Assembly (NCBI RefSeq): GCF_965363235.1
Contig: NC_134844.1
Location: forward strand, 94,388,664 to 94,452,663
Source of the DNA: Mytilus galloprovincialis
Lineage: Eukaryota > Mollusca > Bivalvia > Mytilida > Mytilidae
Length of the DNA stretch: 64,000 nucleotides
Direction: 5' to 3'
Each line of letters starts with the position of its first letter. The stretch's first letter is position 1. The notes below the pieces were generated by a model. That model made no database searches. It was not told the DNA's origin and saw only the letters and a program-made list of their open reading frames with translations. A program made the position numbers and the translations under genes. Below, piece after piece: positions 43,912 to 55,596 of this stretch.

Positions 43912-43982
43912 GCGCCGCTGGTGTAGTGGTATCATGCAAGATTCCCATTCTTGCGACCCAGGTTCGATTCCCGGGCGGCGCA
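43912..43982 (+). tRNA. tRNA-Gly(CCC), copy G31, T-stem mutated
   Basis: G to A at nucleotide 49 (43960) gives an A-C mismatch in the middle of the T-stem and alters the region of the B box. Probably weakened. Confidence 0.88.
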
Positions 43983-44334
43983 AATTTTTGCCACCTTTTA
44001 CACTCTTCAAAAATTAAAATACTAATAAAAAAAAGTTTTAAGGTTAATTTCTTTTCATGTAGATATTTTTTTCTTTCACGAATGCACCAAGCGGTTACTA
44101 TACATGTATATGTATGTATGTTTGATTACTAGCTACAGAATTTGCACTTTCGTGGGTTTTAGCCAAAGCATCATTTTACTACTTTGATTGGCAAAATACA
44201 TGCTTTCCTTTAAAAGGGAACTGAACAAAATGAGTTTTCTAGTATTCTATCCTGAATTTGGCTTTTTTACATCAAATTTAGAGAGAAATTTTGCCTGATG
44301 AACATATACTACATTAAGCGAAAGATGCGTCAAA

Positions 44335-44407
44335 GCCCCTATAGCTCAGTGGTTAGAGCACTGGTCTCGTAAACCAGGGGTCGTGAGTTCGACTCTCACT
44401 GGGGGCA
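44335..44407 (+). tRNA. tRNA-Thr(CGT), copy T25
   Basis: Consensus. Confidence 0.98.
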
Positions 44408-44623
44408 GATTTTGCCACCTTTTTACGCAAAACCTCTTGCTTTTAACAAATTTTTGTTCCTATTGCCCGTAACAGTTTTTCTCGATTTAACTACAGGTCT
44501 GTTGCAAGAATGTTAGATGTATATGACAAGTTGATCTATTTTGTGGTGAACAGTAGAAAAGTTGCAGTATCACAGGGTACCCGGATATATGGAAATAGAT
44601 AAAATTCACTTCTTCATATTGAA

Positions 44624-44694
44624 GCGCCGCTGGTGTAGTGGTATCATGCAAGATTCCCATTCTTGCGACCCGGGTTCGATTCCCGGGCGGCGCA
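44624..44694 (+). tRNA. tRNA-Gly(CCC), copy G32
   Basis: Consensus; upstream TATATGG. Confidence 0.98.
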
Positions 44695-45045
44695 AATTTT
44701 TGCCACCTTTTACACTCTTCAAAAATTAAAATACTAATAAAAAAAAGTTTTAAGGTTAATTTCTTTTCATGTAGATATTTTTTTCTTTCACGAATGCACC
44801 AAGCGGTTACTATACATGTATATGTATGTATGTTTGATTACTAGCTACAGAATTTGCACTTTCGTGGGTTTTAGCCAAAGCATCATTTTACTACTTTGAT
44901 TGGCAAAATACATGCTTTCCTTTAAAAGGGAACTGAACAAAATGAGTTTTCTAGTATTCTATCCTGAATTTGGCTTTTTACATCAAATTTAGAGAGAAAT
45001 TTTGCCTGATGAACATATACTACATTAAGCGAAAGATGCGTCAAA

Positions 45046-45118
45046 GCCCCTATAGCTCAGTGGTTAGAGCACTGGTCTCGTAAACCAGGGGTCGTGAGTT
45101 CGACTCTCACTGGGGGCA
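45046..45118 (+). tRNA. tRNA-Thr(CGT), copy T26
   Basis: Consensus. Confidence 0.98.
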
Positions 45119-45334
45119 GATTTTGCCACCTTTTTACGCAAAACCTCTTGCTTTTAACAAATTTTTGTTCCTATTGCCCGTAACAGTTTTTCTCGATTTA
45201 ACTACAGGTCTGTTGCAAGAATGTTAGATGTATATGACAAGTTGATCTATTTTGTGGTGAACAGTAGAAAAGTTGCAGTATCACAGGGTACCCGGATATA
45301 TAGAAATAGATAAAATTCACTTCTTCATATCGAA

Positions 45335-45405
45335 GCGCCGCTGGTGTAGTGGTATCATGCAAGATTCCCATTCTTGCGACCCGGGTTCGATTCCCGGGCG
45401 GCGCA
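45335..45405 (+). tRNA. tRNA-Gly(CCC), copy G33
   Basis: Gene consensus; the trailer reads GCATATTTTTGCC, with TTTTT kept. Confidence 0.98.
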
Positions 45406-45756
45406 TATTTTTGCCACCTTTTACACTCTTCAAAAATTAAAATACTAATAAAAAAAAGTTTTAAGGTTAATTTCTTTTCATGTAGATATTTTTTTCTTTC
45501 ACGAATGCACCAAGCGGTTACTATACATGTATATGTATGTATGTTTGATTACTAGCTACAGAATTTGCACTTTCGTGGGTTTTAGCCAAAGCATCATTTT
45601 ACTACTTTGATTGGCAAAATACATGCTTTCCTTTAAAAGGGAACTGAACAAAATGAGTTTTCTAGTATTCTATCCTGAATTTGGCTTTTTACATCAAATT
45701 TAGAGAGAAATTTTGCCTGATGAACATATACTACATTAAGCGAAAGATGCGTCAAA

Positions 45757-45829
45757 GCCCCTATAGCTCAGTGGTTAGAGCACTGGTCTCGTAAACCAGG
45801 GGTCGTGAGTTCGACTCTCACTGGGGGCA
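45757..45829 (+). tRNA. tRNA-Thr(CGT), copy T27
   Basis: Consensus. Confidence 0.98.
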
Positions 45830-46045
45830 GATTTTGCCACCTTTTTACGCAAAACCTCTTGCTTTTAACAAATTTTTGTTCCTATTGCCCGTAACAGTTT
45901 TTCTCGATTTAACTACAGGTCTGTTGCAAGAATGTTAGATGTATATGACAAGTTGATCTATTTTGTGGTGAACAGTAGAAAAGTTGCAGTATCACAGGGT
46001 ACCCGGATATATAGAAATAGATAAAATTCACTTCTTCATATTGAA

Positions 46046-46116
46046 GCGCCGCTGGTGTAGTGGTATCATGCAAGATTCCCATTCTTGCGACCCGGGTTCG
46101 ATTCCCGGGCGGCGCA
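46046..46116 (+). tRNA. tRNA-Gly(CCC), copy G34
   Basis: Consensus. Confidence 0.98.
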
Positions 46117-46467
46117 AATTTTTGCCACCTTTTACACTCTTCAAAAATTAAAATACTAATAAAAAAAAGTTTTAAGGTTAATTTCTTTTCATGTAGATAT
46201 TTTTTTCTTTCACGAATGCACCAAGCGGTTACTATACATGTATATGTATGTATGTTTGATTACTAGCTACAGAATTTGCACTTTCGTGGGTTTTAGCCAA
46301 AGCATCATTTTACTACTTTGATTGGCAAAATACATGCTTTCCTTTAAAAGGGAACTGAACAAAATGAGTTTTCTAGTATTCTATCCTGAATTTGGCTTTT
46401 TACATCAAATTTAGAGAGAAATTTTGCCTGATGAACATATACTACATTAAGCGAAAGATGCGTCAAA

Positions 46468-46540
46468 GCCCCTATAGCTCAGTGGTTAGAGCACTGGTCT
46501 CGTAAACCAGGGGTCGTGAGTTCGACTCTCACTGGGGGCA
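46468..46540 (+). tRNA. tRNA-Thr(CGT), copy T28
   Basis: Consensus. Confidence 0.98.
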
Positions 46541-46756
46541 GATTTTGCCACCTTTTTACGCAAAACCTCTTGCTTTTAACAAATTTTTGTTCCTATTGCC
46601 CGTAACAGTTTTTCTCGATTTAACTACAGGTCTGTTGCAAGAATGTTAGATGTATATGACAAGTTGATCTATTTTGTGGTGAACAGTAGAAAAGTTGCAG
46701 TATCACAGGGTACCCGGATATATAGAAATAGATAAAATTCACTTCTTCATATTGAA

Positions 46757-46827
46757 GCGCCGCTGGTGTAGTGGTATCATGCAAGATTCCCATTCTTGCG
46801 ACCCGGGTTCGATTCCCGGGCGGCGCA
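46757..46827 (+). tRNA. tRNA-Gly(CCC), copy G35
   Basis: Consensus. Confidence 0.98.
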
Positions 46828-47178
46828 AATTTTTGCCACCTTTTACACTCTTCAAAAATTAAAATACTAATAAAAAAAAGTTTTAAGGTTAATTTCTTTT
46901 CATGTAGATATTTTTTTCTTTCACGAATGCACCAAGCGGTTACTATACATGTATATGTATGTATGTTTGATTACTAGCTACAGAATTTGCACTTTCGTGG
47001 GTTTTAGCCAAAGCATCATTTTACTACTTTGATTGGCAAAATACATGCTTTCCTTTAAAAGGGAACTGAACAAAATGAGTTTTCTAGTATTCTATCCTGA
47101 ATTTGGCTTTTTACATCAAATTTAGAGAGAAATTTTGCCTGATGAACATATACTACATTAAGCGAAAGATGCGTCAAA

Positions 47179-47251
47179 GCCCCTATAGCTCAGTGGTTAG
47201 AGCACTGGTCTCGTAAACCAGGGGTCGTGAGTTCGACTCTCACTGGGGGCA
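47179..47251 (+). tRNA. tRNA-Thr(CGT), copy T29
   Basis: Consensus. Confidence 0.98.
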
Positions 47252-47468
47252 GATTTTGCCACCTTTTTACGCAAAACCTCTTGCTTTTAACAAATTTTTG
47301 TTCCTATTGCCCGTAACAGTTTTTCTCGATTTAACTACAGGTCTGTTGCAAGAATGTTAGAATGTATATGACAAGTTGATGTATTTTGTGGTGAACAGTG
47401 GACAAGTTGCAGTATCACAGGGTACCCGGATATGTAGAAATAGATAAAATTCACTTTTTCATATTGAA

Positions 47469-47539
47469 GCGCCGCTGGTGTAGTGGTATCATGCAAGATT
47501 CCCATTCTTGCGACCCGGGTTCGATTCCCGGGCGGCGCA
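47469..47539 (+). tRNA. tRNA-Gly(CCC), copy G36
   Basis: Consensus; 727-type unit. Confidence 0.98.
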
Positions 47540-47905
47540 AATTTTTGCCACCTTTTACACTCTTCAAAAATTAAAATACTAATAAAAAAAAGTTTTAAGG
47601 TTAATTTCTTTTCATGTAGATATTTTTTTCTTTCACAAATGCATCAAGCGGTTACTATATGTATATGTATGTATGTTTGATTTCAACCTTACCTATTTAC
47701 TAGCTACAGAATTTGCACTTTCGTGGGTTTTAGCCAAGGGCATCATATTACTACTTTGATTGGCTAAATACATGCTTTCCTTTAAAAGGGAACTGAACAA
47801 AATGAGTTTTCTAGTATTCTATCCTGAATTTGGCTTTTTACATCAAATTTGGAGAGAAATTTTGCCTGATGAACATATACTACATTAAGCGAAAGATGCG
47901 TCAAA

Positions 47906-47942
47906 GCCCCTATAGCTCAGTGGTTAGAGCACTGGTCTCGTA
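47906..47942 (+). pseudogene. tRNA-Thr 5' fragment before E9
   Basis: Nucleotides 1-37; 16-bp target duplication with the right-hand fragment. Confidence 0.95.
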
Positions 47943-48199
47943 GGAAAAGTCGAGTGGACCTTTTCATGACAAGACGTTGTTTTTGTGTACAGTGAAAATA
48001 TTGCTCTATAATAAGTTATTGCTCGGATTACCAAGCTGAAATATGGAATAGTAACATTCTTACTTGTTTTAGTAGTAAGTTTTTTTCATTGATATTGGAA
48101 AAACCGTCTTTATTAACTGTTTTAAATATTGTAAATATTGTTGGATTGAAAGAGGCTACCCGAGGGTGAATTTCATTATTGTTTTGAATTATATATACA

Positions 48200-49108
48200 A
48201 TGGAGAGACTTCCATCTTTATTGATGAGTAATATAGAAAATGCATGCGAACAATTTCGTAATATTTCTTTTACTGTTCATGGTGAAATTGACAGAGCTCG
48301 TATATCAATAGTTTTTACGAATCAAGATAACAATAAAACTAAAAGGAAATCAAAGTCTACCGTTAATCGTGACCAAAAACGGATGAAAGAATATAACAAT
48401 GATAATGTAAATATTTCTAATATTGAGAATCATACAGATGTGATTTGTTCAGATACATGTAGTTCATCTGAAAATAATCATTTACCGAGTGAAAAGGTAT
48501 CGACGAATACCTCCGATGTGATGGATTTTGACGATAACCCGTGTGAGGCCTCCGCTTCTACAGGTAACATTGATAATATAGAAAGTCTTAATTTAGAACT
48601 GTCAATCGATACAGGTAATGAATTGCCTATGTCACCAACCTGTTTACCGAGTAAAATTATAAACAATGGAAATAAAAGTAAACAAATAGTATCTGTTGAT
48701 ATAATTGAAAAGAATAAGTGTGCCGTAGATGAAGATAATTTATTATCAAAATGTATAATGAGTAAAGCGAATAACAGTGATATTGCATCTACTCCATCAA
48801 CATGTGATAAAGTGAAAGAACATAATAAAAACATACCAGATAGTAAATGTATTCATAAAATTGTTTTAAAACAAAACCGAAGTGGTATGGACATATTAAT
48901 TGGAAAAACGCAAAGAGGACGTCTTGTATTATTTCATATGGACCATAAAGAGTTTGAAGTTCTCCTTCGCGGTGAACGAGATTATCGTACATTTAACAAA
49001 GTGGTAACCGACGATTTTAAAGATGTAAGAACAACAAAACTGATGACTGATACAGTGCGTCAAGGAATATTAGAGATGGAAAAACTTGTGAAAAATAAAA
49101 AACTGTAA
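48200..49108 (+). CDS. ORF of E9 (family A2), ORF1-like protein, 302 aa
   Basis: Same length as the ORF of E6 and differs from it at about ten residues (for example GEIDRA for GENDRA, HTDVIC for HADVIC). Intact frame, with the same head, basic and C-terminal blocks. Confidence 0.75.
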   Translation: MERLPSLLMSNIENACEQFRNISFTVHGEIDRARISIVFTNQDNNKTKRKSKSTVNRDQKRMKEYNNDNVNISNIENHTDVICSDTCSSSENNHLPSEKVSTNTSDVMDFDDNPCEASASTGNIDNIESLNLELSIDTGNELPMSPTCLPSKIINNGNKSKQIVSVDIIEKNKCAVDEDNLLSKCIMSKANNSDIASTPSTCDKVKEHNKNIPDSKCIHKIVLKQNRSGMDILIGKTQRGRLVLFHMDHKEFEVLLRGERDYRTFNKVVTDDFKDVRTTKLMTDTVRQGILEMEKLVKNKKL

Positions 49109-49684
49109 CAGTTTATTTTTTGAGTATTTTATAATTTCTTTTTGTAGTGAGAATTGTGTATGTTTCTGTGAGAAAATGGGGAAAATGCTTTTGCTGAATA
49201 ATGATAATTATTTGTGATGTTGTTTGCTTGTCTTATTATTGCTGATAATTGACTCCATATTTAATACTTTTGATTTTATTTGCGTTGTGGAATGGATACC
49301 AGCCCTTTGCGATTTTTTTTCGATTGTATCATTGTTCGTCATATAATCAACAATAAGACTGTAGAAACAATTAACTCTTTAATTTTTTCATTATATTCTG
49401 TGTAAGCTTTTTATTATTTTGAATGTATGAGCTGAATGTTAGATTAGAAAGAGATTGAATATGATATATAAATTGATATATATCTATATAAATATGAGTA
49501 TACAAAAGTTGATAATCAGACAATCATGTTCGTGACAAATATTTCACGCAATATATAATAAATGTTTCAAATATGATTCATTTCAGAGAAAAGACAATAA
49601 CTAATGGCAATGTTTTTATTTTTGTGTAATTCAAACTGTGATATGTATATATGAATTGTGAATATAATAAAGATAAAAAAAAAA
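49109..49684 (+). other. 3' UTR of E9
   Basis: As E6; no gene. Confidence 0.7.
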
Positions 49685-49736
49685 GAGCACTGGTCTCGTA
49701 AACCAGGGGTCGTGAGTTCGACTCTCACTGGGGGCA
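49685..49736 (+). pseudogene. tRNA-Thr 3' fragment after E9
   Basis: Nucleotides 22-73. Confidence 0.95.
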
Positions 49737-49953
49737 GATTTTGCCACCTTTTTACGCAAAACCTCTTGCTTTTAACAAATTTTTGTTCCTATTGCCCGTA
49801 ACAGTTTTTCTCGATTTAACTACAGGTCTGTTGCAAGAATGTTAGAATGTATATGACAAGTTGATGTATTTTGTGGTGAACAGTGGACAAGTTGCAGTAT
49901 CACAGGGTACCCGGATATGTAGAAATAGATAAAATTCACTTTTTCATATTGAA

Positions 49954-50024
49954 GCGCCGCTGGTGTAGTGGTATCATGCAAGATTCCCATTCTTGCGACC
50001 CGGGTTCGATTCCCGGGCGGCGCA
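49954..50024 (+). tRNA. tRNA-Gly(CCC), copy G37
   Basis: Consensus. Confidence 0.98.
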
Positions 50025-50389
50025 AATTTTTGCCACCTTTTACACTCTTCAAAAATTAAAATACTAATAAAAAAAAGTTTTAAGGTTAATTTCTTTTCAT
50101 GTAGATATTTTTTTCTTTCACGAATGCACCAAGCGGTTACTATATGTATATGTATGTATGTTTGATTTCAACCTTACCTATTTACTAGCTACAGAATTTG
50201 CACTTTCGTGGGTTTTAGCCAAGGGCATCATATTACTACTTTGATTGGCTAAATACATGCTTTCCTTTAAAAGGGAACTGAACAAAATGAGTTTTCTAGT
50301 ATTCTATCCTGAATTTGGCTTTTTACATCAAATTTGGAGAGAAATTTTGCCTGATGAACATATACTACATTAAGCGAAGATGCGTCAAA

Positions 50390-50462
50390 GCCCCTATAGC
50401 TCAGTGGTTAGAGCACTGGTCTCGTAAACCAGGGGTCGTGAGTTCGACTCTCACTGGGGGCA
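50390..50462 (+). tRNA. tRNA-Thr(CGT), copy T30
   Basis: Consensus. Confidence 0.98.
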
Positions 50463-50679
50463 GATTTTGCCACCTTTTTACGCAAAACCTCTTGCTTTTA
50501 ACAAATTTTTGTTCCTATTGCCAGTAACAGTTTTTCTCGATTTAACTACAGGTCTGTTGCAAGAATGTTAGAATGTATATGACAAGTTGATGTATTTTGT
50601 GGTGAACAGTGGACAAGTTGCAGTATCACAGGGTACCCGGATATGTAGAAATAGATAAAATTCACTTTTTCATATTGAA

Positions 50680-50750
50680 GCGCCGCTGGTGTAGTGGTAT
50701 CATGCAAGATTCCCATTCTTGCGACCCGGGTTCGATTCCCGGGCGGCGCA
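50680..50750 (+). tRNA. tRNA-Gly(CCC), copy G38
   Basis: Consensus. Confidence 0.98.
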
Positions 50751-51116
50751 AATTTTTGCCACCTTTTACACTCTTCAAAAATTAAAATACTAATAAAAAA
50801 AAGTTTTAAGGTTAATTTCTTTTCATGTAGATATTTTTTTCTTTCACGAATGCACCAAGCGGTTACTATATGTATATGTATGTATGTTTGATTTCAACCT
50901 TACCTATTTACTAGCTACAGAATTTGCACTTTCGTGGGTTTTAGCCAAGGGAATCATATTACTACTTTGATTGGCTAAATACATGCTTTCCTTTAAAAGG
51001 GAACTGAACAAAATGAGTTTTCTAGTATTCTATCCTGAATTTGGCTTTTTACATCAAATTTGGAGAGAAATTTTGCCTGATGAACATATACTACATTAAG
51101 CGAAAGATGCGTCAAA

Positions 51117-51151
51117 GCCCCTATAGCTCAGTGGTTAGAGCACTGGTCTCG
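51117..51151 (+). pseudogene. tRNA-Thr 5' fragment before E10
   Basis: Nucleotides 1-35; 14-bp target duplication. Confidence 0.95.
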
Positions 51152-51409
51152 AGAGGAAGTCGAGTGGACCTTTATATGACAGGACGTTTGTTTTGAGTAC
51201 TGTGAAAATTTTACTCTATTACAAGTTATTGCTCGGATTACCAAGCTAAAATATGGATTATTAACATTTTTTCTTGTTTTAGAAGTAAGTTTTTTTCATT
51301 GATATTGAAAAACCCGTCTTTATTAACTGTTTGAAATGTTGTAAATATTGTTGGATTGAAAAAGGCTTCCCGAGGGTGAATTGTATAACTGTTTTTAATT
51401 ATATTTATA

Positions 51410-52306
51410 ATGGAGAGACTTCCAGCTCTACTGATGAGTACTATAGAAAATGCATGCGAACAATTTCGTAATATAACATTTACTGTTCACGGTGAGAATG
51501 ACAGAGCCCGTGTATCTATAGTTTTTACAAATGAAGATAGTACAAAGAGTAAAAGAAAATCAAATTCTACCGTCAATCGTAATAAAAAACGGATGAAAGA
51601 ATATAACAATGACAATGTAAATATTGAGAATATTGAGAATAATACAAATGTGATTTGTTCAGATCGTTCATCCGAAATTATTCAAAGAACGAGTGAAAAG
51701 GTATCGACAAATACCTTAGATATAATGGATTTTGAAGATGACCCGTCTGTGGCCTCCGCTACTACAGAGAGTCCAAATATAGAACTATCGATCGATACAG
51801 GTAATGAATTGTCTATGTCACCAACCTGTTTAGCGAGTAAAAGTGTAAACAATACGAATAAAGATAAACATAGCGTATCTGTTGGGAGAATTGAAAATGA
51901 TAAATGCAACGTAGAAGTAGAAAATTTAGTAACAAAATGTACAATTAGTAAAAAGAATAATAACGATATTGTATCCACTACGTCATCAGGTGTACAATCA
52001 TGTGATAAAGCGAAAGAACATAATAGAAAGGTACCAGAAAGTGGAATTATAAGGAAAATTGTTTTGAAAAAAAGCCGGAACGGTATGGACATTTTGATTG
52101 GAAAAACGGAAAGAGGACGTCTGGTATTGTTCCATATGAGCCGTAAAAATTTTGAACTTCTCCTTCCCGGGGAACATGAGTACTCTAGATTTAACAAAGT
52201 GCTAACCGAGGATTTTGAAGATGTACGAACAACACCATTTATGAATGATGAAGTGAATGAAGGGATATTGAAGATGGAAAAAGTTGCGAAAATGAAAAGA
52301 CTGTAA
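51410..52306 (+). CDS. ORF of E10 (family A1), ORF1-like protein, 298 aa
   Basis: As the ORF of E1 but lacking six residues (GNIDII) through an 18-bp in-frame deletion in the variable middle near 51767, which shows that this part tolerates length change. Conserved head and C-terminal block unchanged. Confidence 0.75.
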   Translation: MERLPALLMSTIENACEQFRNITFTVHGENDRARVSIVFTNEDSTKSKRKSNSTVNRNKKRMKEYNNDNVNIENIENNTNVICSDRSSEIIQRTSEKVSTNTLDIMDFEDDPSVASATTESPNIELSIDTGNELSMSPTCLASKSVNNTNKDKHSVSVGRIENDKCNVEVENLVTKCTISKKNNNDIVSTTSSGVQSCDKAKEHNRKVPESGIIRKIVLKKSRNGMDILIGKTERGRLVLFHMSRKNFELLLPGEHEYSRFNKVLTEDFEDVRTTPFMNDEVNEGILKMEKVAKMKRL

Positions 52307-52899
52307 TTTTTTTTTTTTTTTATTGATATATTGTAATTTGTTTTTGTAGAGAGAAAGTGGGTATGTTTCTGTGAGAAAATGTGAGAAAAAGGTTTTGCTG
52401 AACGATGATAATTATATTGTGATGTTGTTTGTTTGTCTTATTATTGCTGATAATTGCCTTAATTTAAATACTTTCGATTTTATTTGCGTGGTGGAATGGA
52501 GACCAGCCCTGTGCGAACTATTATTTCGATTGTCACTTTTTATGTCATATGTCGGACAATAAGACAGTACAAACAGATAACTCTTTTGATTTTTCATTGT
52601 ATTCTGTGTAAGCTTTTAATAATGATAATTGTGAATGTATGAGCTGAGTGGTAGATTAGATAGAGATTCAATATAAGTATAGGGATATGATATTTTTCTA
52701 TAGAAAATGATGTGTATACATATGTATATCAATATGAGTATTGAAAGTAAATAATCAGTTAATTATGTTCGTGACAAATATTTCACGCTATATAGATAAT
52801 GAAAGAACAATAACTAATGGTAATGTTTTCAATTTTGTGTAACAAAACTGTGATATGTATATATGAATTGTGGATTATAATAAAGATAAAAAAAAAAAA
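52307..52899 (+). other. 3' UTR of E10
   Basis: As E1; no gene. Confidence 0.7.
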
Positions 52900-52951
52900 G
52901 AGCACTGGTCTCGTAAACCAGGGGTCGTGAGTTCGACTCTCACTGGGGGCA
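52900..52951 (+). pseudogene. tRNA-Thr 3' fragment after E10
   Basis: Nucleotides 22-73. Confidence 0.95.
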
Positions 52952-53168
52952 GATTTTGCCACCTTTTTACGCAAAACCTCTTGCTTTTTACAAATTTTTG
53001 TTCCTATTGCCCGTAACAGTTTTTCTCGATTTAACTACAGGTCTGTTGCAAGAATGTTAGAATGTATATGACAAGTTGATGTATTTTGTGGTGAACAGTG
53101 GACAAGTTGCAGTATCACAGGGTACCCGGATATGTAGAAATAGATAAAATTCACTTCTTCATATTGAA

Positions 53169-53239
53169 GCGCCGCTGGTGTAGTGGTATGATGCAAGATT
53201 CCCATTCTTGCGACCCGGGTTCGATTCCCGGGCGGCGCA
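53169..53239 (+). tRNA. tRNA-Gly(CCC), copy G39, D-arm variant
   Basis: C to G at nucleotide 22 (GGTATGATGC) affects the 3' strand of the D-stem. The same change occurs in G43. Confidence 0.92.
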
Positions 53240-53605
53240 AATTTTTGCCACCTTTTACACTCTTCAAAAATTAAAATACTAATAAAAAAAAGTTTTAAGG
53301 TTAATTTCTTTTCATGTAGATATTTTTTTCTTTCACGAATGCACCAAGCGGTTACTATATGTATATGTATGTATGTTTGATTTCAACCTTACCTATTTAC
53401 TAGCTACAGAATTTGCACTTTCGTGGGTTTTAGCCAAGGGCATCATATTACTACTTTGATTGGCTAAATACATGCTTTCCTTTAAAAGGGAACTGAACAA
53501 AATGAGTTTTCTAGTATTCTATCCTGAATTTGGCTTTTTACATCAAATTTGGAGAGAAATTTTGCCTGATGAACATATACTACATTTAGCGAAAGATGCG
53601 TCAAA

Positions 53606-53678
53606 GCCCCTATAGCTCAGTGGTTAGAGCACTGGTCTCGTAAACCAGGGGTCGTGAGTTCGACTCTCACTGGGGGCA
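53606..53678 (+). tRNA. tRNA-Thr(CGT), copy T31
   Basis: Gene consensus; the trailer has CATATTTTG instead of CAGATTTTG. Confidence 0.98.
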
Positions 53679-53895
53679 TATTTTGCCACCTTTTTACGCA
53701 AAACCTCTTGCTTTTAACAAATTTTTGTTCCTATTGCCCGTAACAGTTTTTCTCGATTTAACTACAGGTCTGTTGCAAGAATGTTAGAATGTATATGACA
53801 AGTTGATGTATTTTGTGGTGAACAGTGGACAAGTTGCAGTATCACAGGGTACCCGGATATGTAGAAATAGATAAAATTCACTTTTTCATATTGAA

Positions 53896-53966
53896 GCGCC
53901 GCTGGTGTAGTGGTATCATGCAAGATTCCCATTCTTGCGACCCGGGTTCGATTCCCGGGCGGCGCA
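53896..53966 (+). tRNA. tRNA-Gly(CCC), copy G40
   Basis: Consensus. Confidence 0.98.
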
Positions 53967-54166
53967 AATTTTTGCCACCTTTTACACTCTTCAAAAATTA
54001 AAATACTAATAAAAAAAAGTTTTAAGGTTAATTTCTTTTCATGTAGATATTTTTTTCTTTCACGAATGCATCAAGCGGTTACTATATGTATATGTATGTA
54101 TGTTTGATTTCAACCTTACCTATTTACTAGCTACAGAATTTGCACTTTCGTGGGTTTTAGCCAAGG

Positions 54167-54518
54167 GCATCATATTACTACTTTGATTGGCTAAATACAT
54201 GCTTTCCTTTAAAAGGGAACTGAACAAAATGAGTTTTCTAGTATTCTATCCTGAATTTGGCTTTTTACATCAAATTTGGAGAGAAATTTTGCCTGATGAA
54301 CATATACTACATTAAGCGAAAGATGCGTCAAAGCCCCTATAGGCATCATATTACTACTTTGATTGGCTAAATACATGCTTTCCTTTAAAAGGGAACTGAA
54401 CAAAATGAGTTTTCTAGTATTCTATCCTGAATTTGGCTTTTTACATCAAATTTGGAGAGAAATTTTGCCTGATGAACATATACTACATTAAGCGAAAGAT
54501 GCGTCAAAGCCCCTATAG
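54167..54518 (+). repeat. 176-bp tandem duplication inside one unit
   Basis: 54167-54342 is repeated at 54343-54518. The copy runs from GCATCATATT of the spacer to the first 10 nt of tRNA-Thr. The junction is a fusion within TATAGGCATC. Confidence 0.93.
54333..54342 (+). pseudogene. tRNA-Thr first 10 nt, left by the 176-bp duplication
   Basis: GCCCCTATAG only; not linked to a retroelement. Confidence 0.85.
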
Positions 54519-54581
54519 CTCAGTGGTTAGAGCACTGGTCTCGTAAACCAGGGGTCGTGAGTTCGACTCTCACTGGGGGCA
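54509..54581 (+). tRNA. tRNA-Thr(CGT), copy T32
   Basis: Consensus; the complete copy after the 176-bp duplication. Confidence 0.98.
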
Positions 54582-54798
54582 GATTTTGCCACCTTTTTAC
54601 GCAAAACCTCTTGCTTTTAACAAATTTTTGTTCCTATTGCCCGTAACAGTTTTTCTCGATTTAACTACAGGTCTGTTGCAAGAATGTTAGAATGTATATG
54701 ACAAGTTGATGTATTTTGTGGTGAACAGTGGACAAGTTGCAGTATCACAGGGTACCCGGATATGTAGAAATAGATAAAATTCACTTTTTCATATTGAA

Positions 54799-54869
54799 GC
54801 GCCGCTGGTGTAGTGGTATCATGCAAGATTCCCATTCTTGCGACCCGGGTTCGATTCCCGGGCGGCGCA
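54799..54869 (+). tRNA. tRNA-Gly(CCC), copy G41
   Basis: Consensus. Confidence 0.98.
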
Positions 54870-55235
54870 AATTTTTGCCACCTTTTACACTCTTCAAAAA
54901 TTAAAATACTAATAAAAAAAAGTTTTAAGGTTAATTTCTTTTCATGTAGATATTTTTTTCTTTCACGAATGCACCAAGCGGTTACTATATGTATATGTAT
55001 GTATGTTTGATTTCAACCTTACCTATTTACTAGCTACAGAATTTGCACTTTCGTGGGGTTTAGCCAAGGGCATCATATTACTACTTTGATCGGCTAAATA
55101 CATGCTTTCCTTTAAAAGGGAACTGAACAAAATGAGTTTTCTAGTATTCTATCCTGAATTTGGCTTTTTACATCAAATTTGGAGAGAAATTTTGCCTGAT
55201 GAACATATACTACATTAAGCGAAAGATGCGTCAAA

Positions 55236-55308
55236 GCCCCTATAGCTCAGTGGTTAGAGCACTGGTCTCGTAAACCAGGGGTCGTGAGTTCGACTCTCAC
55301 TGGGGGCA
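55236..55308 (+). tRNA. tRNA-Thr(CGT), copy T33
   Basis: Consensus. Confidence 0.98.
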
Positions 55309-55525
55309 GATTTTGCCACCTTTTTACGCAAAACCTCTTGCTTTTAACAAATTTTTGTTCCTATTGCCCGTAACAGTTTTTCTCGATTTAACTACAGGTC
55401 TGTTGCAAGAATGTTAGAATGTATATGACAAGTTGATGTATTTTGTGGTGAACAGTGGACAAGTTGCAGTATCACAGGGTACCCGGATATGTAGAAATAG
55501 ATAAAATTCACTTTTTCATATTGAA

Positions 55526-55596
55526 GCGCCGCTGGTGTAGTGGTATCATGCAAGATTCCCATTCTTGCGACCCGGGTTCGATTCCCGGGCGGCGCA
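55526..55596 (+). tRNA. tRNA-Gly(CCC), copy G42
   Basis: Consensus. Confidence 0.98.

Larger units (their letters stand above)
43644..47942 (+). repeat. tRNA array block 9, 711/712-bp units then one 727-type unit
   Basis: Five 711/712 units and, from about 47361, a 727-type unit into which E9 inserted. Confidence 0.95.
47943..49684 (+). mobile_element. E9: non-autonomous non-LTR element, family A2
   Basis: GGAAAA then GTCGAG at 47949. ORF at 48200-49108, A2-type 3' UTR, A run. Close sister of E6 but with different 5' extra bases and flank, so an independent insertion. Confidence 0.9.
49685..51151 (+). repeat. tRNA array block 10, 726-bp units
   Basis: 727-type units recognised by TTAGAATGTATATG, GATATGTAG and CCAAGGG; one base shorter at GCGAAGATGCG before T30. 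Confidence 0.95.
51152..52899 (+). mobile_element. E10: non-autonomous non-LTR element, family A1
   Basis: AGAGGAA then GTCGAG at 51159. ORF at 51410-52306, 3' UTR as E1, A run. Very close to E1 and E11. Confidence 0.9.
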
